Position numbers and translations under genes: made by a program. Shown here piece by piece: positions 15,310 to 22,620 of a DNA stretch of 29,000 nucleotides (position 1 is the first letter of the stretch; every line of letters begins with the position of its first letter). The notes under the pieces are model-generated. The model saw only the letters and a list, made by a program, of their open reading frames with translations. It ran no database searches and was not told where the DNA came from. The stretch covers positions 1 through 29,000 of the forward strand of contig JBBSMX010000042.1 of assembly GCA_038232935.1 (NCBI GenBank), in the 5' to 3' direction. Origin of the DNA: JBBSMX01 sp038232935 (GTDB lineage: Bacteria > Bacteroidota > Rhodothermia > Rhodothermales > JANQRZ01).

Positions 15310-15903
15310 ATGGCAAAGTCCGCCTCCCCCACCCGTAGCAGTTCGCTCGACGAGCTACGCGAGCGTCTCGAAGGGCGCGAGCGCTCGATCCACCGCCACC
15401 TCGAAGGCCTCAAGCAGGAGGTGACCACGATCGCCGATGTGAACGTCGGGGGCCGACCCGTGTTGGACTACGTCCGCGAGCAGCCGCTGCTGGCGGCGGG
15501 CGTCGCGGTCGGGGTGGGCTTGGTGGCGGGTCTCGTGACCGGGTTGATGGGGCGAGAGACGCCGGAGGAGCCCAGCGACTACGACCTGCTGATGAGCGCC
15601 TACCTCAACGATGTCGTGGACGACGCCGGGTCTCGGGTTCTGGACGGCGACGACAGCGATGCGGCGTTGCGGCGTGCGCTCCGGCGGCGCGCGCCCGTCA
15701 TCGTCGTGGAGGCGGAGGATCCGGTGAAGCAGAAAGCGAGCTCGATGTTTGGCGTGCTGCTCAATACCGCGCTGGGATTCGGCGTTAAGTTTGCACTGGA
15801 CCGCATGGCACACGAGTTGACGGGAGAGGACGAGATTGTGGATGCGCTGGATTCCGTGAACGAGCCGTCCGTCGCCCGTCCCACCGTGGTCCGCTACGAC
15901 TGA
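15310..15903 (+). CDS. DUF883/YqjD-like membrane-anchored protein
   Basis: A 197-residue protein. Residues 13-40 are charged and helical, and VREQPLLAAGVAVGVGLVAG (55-74) is the glycine-rich membrane segment typical of the YqjD/ElaB/DUF883 family. Unlike E. coli YqjD, the chain continues about 115 residues beyond the helix, with an acidic region and a second weakly hydrophobic helix (about 140-165). Those proteins anchor stationary-phase ribosomes to the inner membrane in E. coli; a similar stress or envelope role here is inference. It lies 47 bp after the holin-like gene and 22 bp before a small membrane protein gene, so the three are probably co-transcribed. Confidence 0.7.
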   Translation: MAKSASPTRSSSLDELRERLEGRERSIHRHLEGLKQEVTTIADVNVGGRPVLDYVREQPLLAAGVAVGVGLVAGLVTGLMGRETPEEPSDYDLLMSAYLNDVVDDAGSRVLDGDDSDAALRRALRRRAPVIVVEAEDPVKQKASSMFGVLLNTALGFGVKFALDRMAHELTGEDEIVDALDSVNEPSVARPTVVRYD

Positions 15904-15925
15904 TCACATTTCGCTCTAACGCTCC

Positions 15926-16366
15926 ATGCCTGCCGCTGCCGTCGTTTTCCTCTCCGTGCTCATCGTCGCCGGCGGCGTATTGATGTGGGAAGTGCGGACG
16001 GGGAAGTTCGCGGGGGAGACCTCGCGGCTCGATGCGTGGCGCGGAGCCCTCTTCTTTTTCGCGACGGTAGCGGGGGGAGCGCTGCTGATCCGCTCGATGG
16101 GAGGGACCGTGCTGCTGGCGCTGGCGTTCATCCCCGTGACGGTGCTGAGTCTGATGCGCTTCGTAGCGCTCACCCGGCAGCGATGGGCCGGGGCTACGTC
16201 GGCCGTCGTCATGGCGGCGGCGCTCTTCCTCGGGCTCTCGCTTAGCCTCCGGGTGCTGCCGGAGCCCATTGATGAGGGCTCGTTCCTGGAGCACATCTTC
16301 CACACCGACGGCGGGGCGTCCTCCGAGAGCATCGACCCGGACGCGCGCCGGTCCGTCCGTATGTAG
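15926..16366 (+). CDS. Small four-helix membrane protein, unknown function
   Basis: A 146-residue hydrophobic protein with predicted helices near 3-22, 38-56, 59-78 and 89-110, and a hydrophilic, acidic C-terminal tail of ~35 residues. No family motif was recognised. ATG 15926 is 22 bases after the stop of the DUF883-like gene, so it probably belongs to the same envelope operon. Its reading frame ends exactly where a 14-bp tandem repeat begins. Good codon-like composition and position support a real gene. Confidence 0.7.
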   Translation: MPAAAVVFLSVLIVAGGVLMWEVRTGKFAGETSRLDAWRGALFFFATVAGGALLIRSMGGTVLLALAFIPVTVLSLMRFVALTRQRWAGATSAVVMAAALFLGLSLSLRVLPEPIDEGSFLEHIFHTDGGASSESIDPDARRSVRM

Positions 16367-16408
16367 GCCCGTCCGTCTGTGCCCGTCCGTCTGTGCCCGT
16401 CCGTCTGT
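16367..16408. repeat. Three perfect tandem copies of a 14-bp unit
   Basis: The unit GCCCGTCCGTCTGT occurs at 16367-16380, 16381-16394 and 16395-16408 with no mismatch, and a partial related GTCCGTCCGT precedes it inside the upstream gene's end. It starts immediately after a TAG stop and lies ahead of the candidate adk promoter. Copy number may vary between strains. Confidence 0.9.
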
Positions 16409-16436
16409 GAAGGGGGATCTCGGACGCGGTGCCCGG

Positions 16437-16465
16437 TTGAGTGGTGGGCGGCGGGGCGCTATCTT
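16437..16465 (+). promoter_or_regulatory. Candidate promoter for adk
   Basis: TTGAGT (16437-16442), a 17-bp spacer and TATCTT (16460-16465). The -10 is followed by a predicted leader of ~50 bases to ATG 16524. Good match to a sigma-70-type promoter and to the TAnnTT elements seen elsewhere in the window. Confidence 0.5.
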
Positions 16466-16523
16466 CCCGACCCGCGCCGGCCAAAGGTCGGTTTCCTCTT
16501 CGACCCGCAACCTCAACGTCCTC

Positions 16524-17171
16524 ATGCGTCTTGTTTTGTTCGGACCGCCGGGAGCCGGCAAGGGCACCCAGGCCCGTCGGCTGACCGAGCGGTTCGCCCT
16601 CCGGCAGATCTCCACCGGCGACCTCTTCCGCAGCGCGCTCCGCGATAAAACGCCCGTGGGCATCGAAGCGAAGCGGTATCTGGACGAGGGGAAGCTCGTG
16701 CCCGACGCCGTAGTCAACCGGATGGTCGAGGGCGCGCTCGACGCGCTCGGTCACGACGGCTTCATCCTCGACGGCTTCCCGCGCACCGTCGAGCAGGCCC
16801 GCTGGCTCCTCGGCTACCTCGACGAGCAGGACGCGCCGCTCGATGCCGTGCTGAGCCTGAAGGTGGACCCCGAACTGATCGTGCAGCGTCTCTCGCGTCG
16901 CCGCACCGACCCCGAGACCGGTGCCATCTACCACCTCGACTTCAACCCGCCCCCCGCTGACCTTCCGGCCAACCGCCTTGTCCACCGGTCCGACGATCAG
17001 CCGGACGCGATTCGTACCCGGCTTCAGGTGTATGAGGACGAGACGCGGCCGGTCGAACACATCTTCCACGAAGCGGTCCCCGTCTTCGAGGTCAACGGCA
17101 TCGGCGAGATCGAGGACGTGCAGCAGCGGATTCTAGAGGCGCTCAGCGAGGCCGCCGTGCGGGGCGTGTAG
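16524..17171 (+). CDS. adk: Adenylate kinase
   Basis: A 215-residue cytosolic enzyme catalysing ATP + AMP to 2 ADP. The P-loop GPPGAGKGT is at 7-15, the AMP-binding STGDLFRSALR at 30-40, and GFILDGFPRT at 79-88. It is a long-type enzyme: the lid spans about 126-163, but it lacks the four zinc-binding Cys and instead reads RTDPETGAIYHLDFNPPP, as in many Bacteroidota and eukaryotic long forms. Arg lid residues (RRR, LVHRSDDQPD, RTRL) are present. Start ATG 16524 places the P-loop at the usual distance. It is followed by a prenyl synthase gene on the same strand. Confidence 0.97.
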   Translation: MRLVLFGPPGAGKGTQARRLTERFALRQISTGDLFRSALRDKTPVGIEAKRYLDEGKLVPDAVVNRMVEGALDALGHDGFILDGFPRTVEQARWLLGYLDEQDAPLDAVLSLKVDPELIVQRLSRRRTDPETGAIYHLDFNPPPADLPANRLVHRSDDQPDAIRTRLQVYEDETRPVEHIFHEAVPVFEVNGIGEIEDVQQRILEALSEAAVRGV

Positions 17172-17269
17172 GGGAAGGGAGGATGGGGATGTGGGAGTCT
17201 CCATCCTGTACCGGAAGCCCACTCCCCCGACGCTCTCACCCCATACCTCCACCCTCCATCTCGCACCCC

Positions 17270-18280
17270 GTGTCCCATCCCTCTCCCGTTTCTCTCGCCG
17301 GCCCCGACGCGGCGGAGCACGTCGGCCGGCTTACGGAGGCCGTGAACCGGGGGCTGGCGGCATTGCCACTCCCCGCCGAGCCCGCCGCGCTCTACGAGCC
17401 GGTACGCTACGTGCTCGACGGCGGCGGCAAGCGGCTGCGGCCCGCGCTCCTGCTCCTCGCCGCCGAGGTCTTCGACGTGCCCACGGAGCGCGCCCTCCCG
17501 GCCGCCCTCGCCGTCGAGGTCTTCCACAACTTCACGCTCGTCCACGACGACATCATGGACCACGCCGAGGAGCGGCGCGGGCGTCCCTCCGTCCACGTCC
17601 TCTGGGGCGAGAGCACGGCCATCCTCGCCGGCGACCTGATGATGGGGATGGCCTACGACCTCCTCACCCAAACCCCGACGGATCGGCTCCCAGACCTCGT
17701 CCGCGTCTTTCACCGGATGGTGACGCGGCTCTGCGAAGGGCAGTCCCTCGACGAACAGTTCGAGACCGAAGACGACGTCACGGCCGCGCGCTACCTCGAC
17801 ATGATCGACCGCAAAACCGGGGCGCTCCTCGAAGCGACGCTCGGGCTCGGCGGCATGATCGGCGGGGCCGACGACGCGGCTCTCGCGAAGCTCGCCGAGG
17901 CCGGCCACGCCTTCGGCCGCGCCTTCCAGATTCAGGACGACCTCCTCGACCTCACCGCCGCCGACGCGCAGTGGGGCAAGACGATCGGCGGCGACCTGAT
18001 GGAGGGGAAGAAGACCTTTCTGCTGCTCCGGGCACTGGAGCACGCCGATGGCGACGGGCACGCGTGGTTCCGGCGGATCGTTACCGACGGCGGCTTGGCC
18101 GAGGACGAGATCGACGAGGCCCGCCGCCGTATGGACGACCTCGGCGTGCTGGAAGAGGCGCGGGACGAAGTGCTCCGCCAGTACGGCCTCGGGGAGCAGG
18201 CCGTCCGAGCGCTGCCGTCCGGGCCGGCGCGCGACGGCTTGCTCTGGATTGCCGGCCGCATGGCTCGGCGCGTACGTTGA
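17270..18280 (+). CDS. Polyprenyl (probable short-chain, GGPP-type) diphosphate synthase
   Basis: About 336 residues. It has GGGKRLRPALLLLA (51-64), the first Asp-rich motif DDIMD (93-97) and the second QIQDDLLD (220-227), plus RKTGALLEA (181-189) and KTxGGDL near the end of the second motif. These bind the two diphosphates through Mg. A Phe sits five residues before the first motif (F88), a position where an aromatic residue usually limits the product to C15-C20, so geranylgeranyl diphosphate for carotenoids or quinones is the best guess. GTG 17270 was chosen; ATG 17183 is in frame but adds a Pro/Ser-rich leader not typical of the family. Confidence 0.92.
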   Translation: MSHPSPVSLAGPDAAEHVGRLTEAVNRGLAALPLPAEPAALYEPVRYVLDGGGKRLRPALLLLAAEVFDVPTERALPAALAVEVFHNFTLVHDDIMDHAEERRGRPSVHVLWGESTAILAGDLMMGMAYDLLTQTPTDRLPDLVRVFHRMVTRLCEGQSLDEQFETEDDVTAARYLDMIDRKTGALLEATLGLGGMIGGADDAALAKLAEAGHAFGRAFQIQDDLLDLTAADAQWGKTIGGDLMEGKKTFLLLRALEHADGDGHAWFRRIVTDGGLAEDEIDEARRRMDDLGVLEEARDEVLRQYGLGEQAVRALPSGPARDGLLWIAGRMARRVR

Positions 18281-18305
18281 CCAGCTTCGCAGAAGAAACT
18301 AGGTT
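18277..18305 (+). promoter_or_regulatory. Candidate promoter for the HPr-enzyme I pair
   Basis: TTGACC (18277-18282), a 17-bp spacer and TAGGTT (18300-18305). The -35 hexamer overlaps the stop codon of the prenyl synthase gene. The leader to the HPr ATG would be ~95 bases and contains an imperfect inverted repeat. Confidence 0.5.
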
Positions 18306-18335
18306 GTTCTGTGCGTTCTCGCCCCGGGCGGCTGG

Positions 18336-18397
18336 TAGCTTTCTGCTGTTGGCTGTTCGTCCCTTTCTCTCAGCCAAGAGCTAAAAGCCAAGAGCTA
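18336..18397. repeat. Direct and inverted repeat in the HPr leader
   Basis: AGCCAAGAGCTA occurs twice (18372-18383 and 18386-18397). An upstream arm at 18336-18354 (ending GCTGTTGGCT) is an imperfect inverted partner of the first copy. As RNA a stem with a ~17-base loop, with alternative pairing to the second copy, could form ahead of the HPr start at 18408. A dispersed intergenic repeat is equally possible. Confidence 0.5.
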
Positions 18398-18407
18398 CGA
18401 ATCCTCC

Positions 18408-18677
18408 ATGATCGAACGTGATGTCACGGTCCGCAACAAAGCGGGCATCCACACCCGCCCGGCCTCGATGGTCGTGCGAACGGCTTCCAAGTTCGACGCC
18501 GAGTTCTACATTCGCACTGACGGCTACGAGATCAACGGCAAGAGTATCATCGGGGTGATGACGCTCGCCGCCGAACAGGGGGCTACCCTCACCCTGATAT
18601 TCGATGGGGAGGACGAGGCTGCCGCCGTCGAAGCGATGACCGAGCTGTTCAACAACGGGTTTGGCGAGCCGATCTGA
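18408..18677 (+). CDS. ptsH: HPr family phosphocarrier protein
   Basis: An 89-residue HPr. The catalytic His15 is in GIHTRPAS, and the regulatory Ser46 is in INGKSIIGVMTLAA, so both PEP-dependent phosphotransfer and HPr-kinase control are structurally possible. It lies 43 bp before enzyme I on the same strand. No enzyme II permease is present in the window, so this pair may act as a regulatory phosphorelay or serve a system elsewhere. ATG 18408 gives the standard length. Confidence 0.96.
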   Translation: MIERDVTVRNKAGIHTRPASMVVRTASKFDAEFYIRTDGYEINGKSIIGVMTLAAEQGATLTLIFDGEDEAAAVEAMTELFNNGFGEPI

Positions 18678-18720
18678 GGTCGTCCGACCGACCGTTTTCT
18701 TCCCATAGCTTCTTCCTCTC

Positions 18721-20577
18721 GTGTCCTTCGACCCCACCGACTCTGTCCCCGACCGGCCCGGCTCTGCGACCGGGGCTGCGACCGGCTCCGACTACGACGA
18801 TCCGGCGGAAGAGCACGCCGATTTGGGCGAGCGCACGGTCGAAGGGATTGGAGTCGCGCCGGGCATCGCCATCGGCACGGCGATGGTCTTTGCGGGCGAG
18901 TCGTTCCGCGCCCAGCGACGGCAGGTAGACGGCGACGGCGCGGAAGAAGAGATTGCCCGGTTCGAGCGGGCCGTGCAGCGCGCCGAGCGCGAGCTGAACA
19001 AGATCGCCACGTTCGCCCGCGAGAAGCTCGGCGAGAGCAGCGCGGAGATCTTCCACGCGCAGACGCTCGTCCTCCGCGATCCGGCCCTCCACACCGAGGT
19101 GTCCGCGCTCATCCGCGACGAGCGCTACGGAGCCGACTTCGCCGCGCAGACCGTCCTCGACCGGATCCGGCAGCGGATGGAGGGGAGCACGAGCGAGTAC
19201 CTCCGCGAGCGCGCCAACGACCTCGTGGACGTGCAGAACCGCCTCCTCCGCAACCTCCAGCAGAGCAAGGCCTTCGCTCGGATCGAGACGGAGCGCGTCG
19301 TCGTCGCCGAGAACCTGACGGCGGCGGACATCCTCCTCTTTAGCCGCCGCCACATCCTCGGCTGCGCCATCGACTTCGGAGGACCGACCTCGCACGTCTC
19401 GATCATGGCGAGGGCACTCGGCGTGCCTGCCGTCGTCAGCCTCCACGGCTTCTCCCAGACGGTGCAGGGTGGCGAGACGATCATCCTCGACGGCTTCTCC
19501 GGCCGCGTCACCCTCAACCCGACCGAGGCGACCCTCGCAGCGTACCGCGAGCGGGAGGCGCAGTACCGGCGCGGGCTGGAAGCGCGGCAGGAGCTCGTCC
19601 CGCTACCGGCCGAGACGAAAGACGGCCACCGCATCGCGCTCCGGGCGAACGTCGAGTTGGAGGAGGAGCTGCCGCTGCTGTCGCGCTACGGAGCCGAAGG
19701 CATCGGCCTGTTCCGCACCGAGATGCTGCTGCTCGCCAAGGGGCGGCCCATCGACGAGGAAGAACAGCTCGACGTCTACCACAACGCGATCCGCGCCACC
19801 CGGCCGCACCCGACCACGTTCCGCCTGATCGATCTCGGCGGCGACAAGCTGCTGCCGATGGCGCACCGCGAGCACAACCCGTTCCTCGGCTGGCGCGGCA
19901 TCCGCATCCTCCTCGACAAGCCCGACCTGCTCCGGCCGCAGCTCCGTGCCATCCTCCGCGCCGCCACCGAAGGCCCGGCCCGCATCCTCCTCCCGATGGT
20001 CTCGGCGCTCGGCGAAGTCAAGCGCTTCCGCGTGCTCATGGACGACGCCATCGCTTCGCTGTGCCGCGACGAGCTGGAACACGAGGCGGACGTGGACATC
20101 GGCATCATGGTCGAGGTCCCGTCCGTCGCCCTCACCCTCGACCGGTTCGCCCCGGAGGTAGACTTCTTCTCCATCGGCTCGAACGACCTCACGCAGTTCA
20201 CCCTCGCCGTGGACCGTGGCAACGACCTCGTCGCCGACCTCTACCACGAGCTGCACCCGGCCGTGCTGAGCCTGATCGAGCAGACGGCGAAGGCGGGCGC
20301 ACGGCATGGCATCACCGTGAGCCTGTGCGGCGAGATGGCGAGCAACCCGCGCGTCGCCCCGCTCCTCGTCGGGCTCGGGCTGACGGAGCTGAGCGTGTCG
20401 CCGGCGTTCCTGCTCGACGTGAAGCGCGCCATCCGTTCGTGCTCGAAGGAGAAGATGGTTGCCCTCGCCGACCGGGCGCTGGACCAGCCCGATGCGCAGT
20501 CCGTCGTCACCCTCCTCAACACGTGGCTGCGCGAGCACGTCCCCGAGCTTGCCGTGTTCTTCGACGGGGAAACGTGA
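18721..20577 (+). CDS. ptsI: Phosphoenolpyruvate-protein phosphotransferase (PTS enzyme I)
   Basis: A 618-residue enzyme I that takes phosphate from PEP and passes it to HPr. The phosphorylated His225 is in GGPTSHVSIMARALGVPAVV, and the PEP-binding barrel shows EGIGLFRTEMLLL, LIDLGGDKLLP, FFSIGSNDLTQFTLAVDRGN and the conserved Cys536 in SLCGEMASNP. The usual enzyme I body starts near residue 41 (EGIGVAPGIAIG); the ~38-residue acidic, Ser/Asp-rich leader before it is extra. Start is GTG 18721 because no later start precedes the conserved region. It follows HPr with 43 bp between. Confidence 0.97.
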   Translation: MSFDPTDSVPDRPGSATGAATGSDYDDPAEEHADLGERTVEGIGVAPGIAIGTAMVFAGESFRAQRRQVDGDGAEEEIARFERAVQRAERELNKIATFAREKLGESSAEIFHAQTLVLRDPALHTEVSALIRDERYGADFAAQTVLDRIRQRMEGSTSEYLRERANDLVDVQNRLLRNLQQSKAFARIETERVVVAENLTAADILLFSRRHILGCAIDFGGPTSHVSIMARALGVPAVVSLHGFSQTVQGGETIILDGFSGRVTLNPTEATLAAYREREAQYRRGLEARQELVPLPAETKDGHRIALRANVELEEELPLLSRYGAEGIGLFRTEMLLLAKGRPIDEEEQLDVYHNAIRATRPHPTTFRLIDLGGDKLLPMAHREHNPFLGWRGIRILLDKPDLLRPQLRAILRAATEGPARILLPMVSALGEVKRFRVLMDDAIASLCRDELEHEADVDIGIMVEVPSVALTLDRFAPEVDFFSIGSNDLTQFTLAVDRGNDLVADLYHELHPAVLSLIEQTAKAGARHGITVSLCGEMASNPRVAPLLVGLGLTELSVSPAFLLDVKRAIRSCSKEKMVALADRALDQPDAQSVVTLLNTWLREHVPELAVFFDGET

Positions 20578-20629
20578 CACGCATCACGTACGCCCGTCGC
20601 TCTCTGCTCCCCATTCCGACACCCTTCCT

Positions 20630-21673
20630 ATGCAAGACAAGATCGCCGCTCTCGACCCGCAGGGCATGTTCGACGCCGTCAAAGGCTTCCCCGATCACTT
20701 CCGCGAAGGCTGGACCCGCGCGGCCGATTTCCGGCCCACGCACCGCGCCGTCGACCTCCGCCAGGTCGTGATCGTCGGGATGGGTGGCTCTGCCATCGGC
20801 GGCGACCTCGTGCGGACGTACTGCCGCGACAGCGCGCCCGTGCCGATCTCGGTCGTCCGCGACTACGCGCTGCCGGCGTCGGTAGGGGAGGGCACGCTCG
20901 TCATCGCCTCCAGCTACTCGGGCGGGACGGAAGAGACGCTCGCCGCCTTCGACGAGGCCACGGAACGCGGGGCCGCCATCTACGCCATCACCTCTGGCGG
21001 CGAGTTGCAGCGCCGCGCCGAGCGCGACGGGCTGCCGCATGTGGTCATTCCCGGCGGGCTCCAGCCGCGCGCGGCGCTGGGCTACTCGCTCGGCGCGCTC
21101 CTGCGGATGGCGAACAAGATCGGGCTGTGCGACGTGACCGACGCCGAATACCACGAAGCCCTCGACGTCGCCGACGCCTGCGTCGAAGAATATGCCGACA
21201 CCGACGCGAACGAAGCGCTCGAACTCGCCCGCATCCTCGAAGGGAAGGTGCCCATCATCTACACGGGGCCGGGGTTGATGGAGGCCGTCGGGGTACGGTG
21301 GACGAACCAGATCCACGAGAACGCCAAGCAGCTCGCCTTCGGCAACGTCTTCGCCGAGCTGAACCACAACGAGATCATGGGGTGGGAGTCCGCCCCCGCC
21401 GCCGTGCGGACGCTCCTCCACGTCGTCGTCCTCCGCGACGCCGACGACCACCCGCAGATTCGGCGGCGGATCGACGTGACGCGCGACCTGCTCGCGGGCG
21501 AGGCAGCGGGCTGGACCGAATTCGCCCCGCGCAGCAAAGGCAAGCTGGCGCGGATGCTCTCGATGATCCAGCGCGGCGACTTCACCTCGTACTACCTCGC
21601 CCTCCTCGTCGGCGTGGACCCGACGCCCGTCGAGTCCATCCAGCAGCTCAAGCGGACGCTCGCGGAGGCGTAG
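20630..21673 (+). CDS. Bifunctional phosphoglucose/phosphomannose isomerase
   Basis: A 347-residue SIS-fold enzyme expected to interconvert glucose-6-P or mannose-6-P and fructose-6-P. GMGGSAIGGDL (50-60) and SYSGGTEETLAA form the phosphate-binding sites, and FAELNHNEIMGW is the conserved block near the catalytic Glu and His of the archaeal/bacterial bifunctional PGI/PMI family. No separate classical PGI is in the window. ATG 20630 lies 52 bp after the enzyme I stop. Its stop is 9 bases from that of the convergent amidase gene. Linking sugar phosphate metabolism to the HPr/EI genes is inference. Confidence 0.93.
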   Translation: MQDKIAALDPQGMFDAVKGFPDHFREGWTRAADFRPTHRAVDLRQVVIVGMGGSAIGGDLVRTYCRDSAPVPISVVRDYALPASVGEGTLVIASSYSGGTEETLAAFDEATERGAAIYAITSGGELQRRAERDGLPHVVIPGGLQPRAALGYSLGALLRMANKIGLCDVTDAEYHEALDVADACVEEYADTDANEALELARILEGKVPIIYTGPGLMEAVGVRWTNQIHENAKQLAFGNVFAELNHNEIMGWESAPAAVRTLLHVVVLRDADDHPQIRRRIDVTRDLLAGEAAGWTEFAPRSKGKLARMLSMIQRGDFTSYYLALLVGVDPTPVESIQQLKRTLAEA

Positions 21674-21682
21674 CGGAACGGG

Positions 21683-22435
21683 TCAGCCGGACGCGCGCAG
21701 CCGGGCGAGTTCGGCGGCGATGCGCTGGAGCCCTTCGCCGCGAGCGCCGCGCCGGCGTGTCGGCCCCCGGAACCAGTCGTAGAAGCGCTGGCCGGGGCAG
21801 TCGGTGTCGACGGCTACCTCGCGGTGGAAGTACACGTCGGCGGCGGTGAGGCCGTTTTCGTAGAGCTTCGCAGCGGCGAGCCGGACCACCGCGTCGCGCG
21901 CTTCGGGCGTCGGGAGGTGTTCGCTGTAGTCGCCGAGGACGGAGATGAGGAGGTGGCCCGCCGAGGCTCCGGGACGCTCCACCTCTTGCCCGTCGGCGTC
22001 GAGCGGGATGGCGGCGGTGGTCTGGCCGAGTTCGTTCTGATCCGCTGCGCTCCACTGCTCGGGCGTGAGGTAGACCGTTCCACTGGACGAGGCGAAGCGC
22101 TCCGACCGTCCCTCGTAGATCGTGCCCGACGGGCCGATGAGGTAGTGATAGGCGATGTCGCCCCACGCGTGGTCCACCTCCTGATGGCCGTGCTGGATGC
22201 TGCGCAGGTGGGCCGTCTCCTCCAGCGAGTCCGGCGTTTCGGTGTGGTGAATCGTCACGAACCGAATCGGGCCCATCGGCTCCATCAGCGCGGGCTTATC
22301 GGGCTCGGCTCCCCACGCGCTCCGGGGCACGATGGTCGGCGGCGTCGAGAGGTCTGGGGTGGGGACCGTCATCTCGGACCGGCAGGCGGCCAGCGAACAC
22401 GTCAGGATGGCGAGGGCGACGAGGGCGGTCTTCAT
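21683..22435 (-). CDS. PGRP/Amidase_2-type N-acetylmuramoyl-L-alanine amidase lipoprotein
   Basis: A 250-residue lipoprotein: the signal peptide ends in lipobox LAAC with Cys18. The catalytic domain has WGAEPDKP, then TIHHTETP with the first zinc ligand His63 or His64, YHYLIGPSGTIYEGR, a SVLGDYSE strand, and HREVAVDTDCPG with the remaining His and Cys zinc ligands. This is the T7-lysozyme/PGRP fold that cleaves the amide between MurNAc and L-Ala. It is anchored in the envelope and so probably takes part in peptidoglycan turnover. ATG 22435 was chosen; GTG 22441 adds two residues. It is divergent from the large outer-membrane protein gene across ~185 bp. Confidence 0.92.
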   Translation of the reverse strand: MKTALVALAILTCSLAACRSEMTVPTPDLSTPPTIVPRSAWGAEPDKPALMEPMGPIRFVTIHHTETPDSLEETAHLRSIQHGHQEVDHAWGDIAYHYLIGPSGTIYEGRSERFASSSGTVYLTPEQWSAADQNELGQTTAAIPLDADGQEVERPGASAGHLLISVLGDYSEHLPTPEARDAVVRLAAAKLYENGLTAADVYFHREVAVDTDCPGQRFYDWFRGPTRRRGARGEGLQRIAAELARLRASG

Positions 22436-22566
22436 GAACACGAAGGAAGAGGGTCGGAGGCAGCGTTGCTCGACAAGCTAAGGGCGAGCAGGCATGCACG
22501 GATCTCCTTCTCCGGTTCGAGCGCCAGACGTTTATAAGATGTGATGAAGGGCCGTGCTGAATGGCC

Positions 22567-22595
22567 TTGACGCGGGCCTATCTTGGCTCTATCGT
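22567..22595 (+). promoter_or_regulatory. Candidate promoter for the envelope module
   Basis: TTGACG (22567-22572), a 17-bp spacer and TATCGT (22590-22595). The leader to ATG 22621 would be about 19 bases. An overlapping TATCTTGG at 22579-22586 is an alternative -10. Confidence 0.45.
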
Positions 22596-22620
22596 CTGCC
22601 AGCCCTCGCCCAGCCGATCT

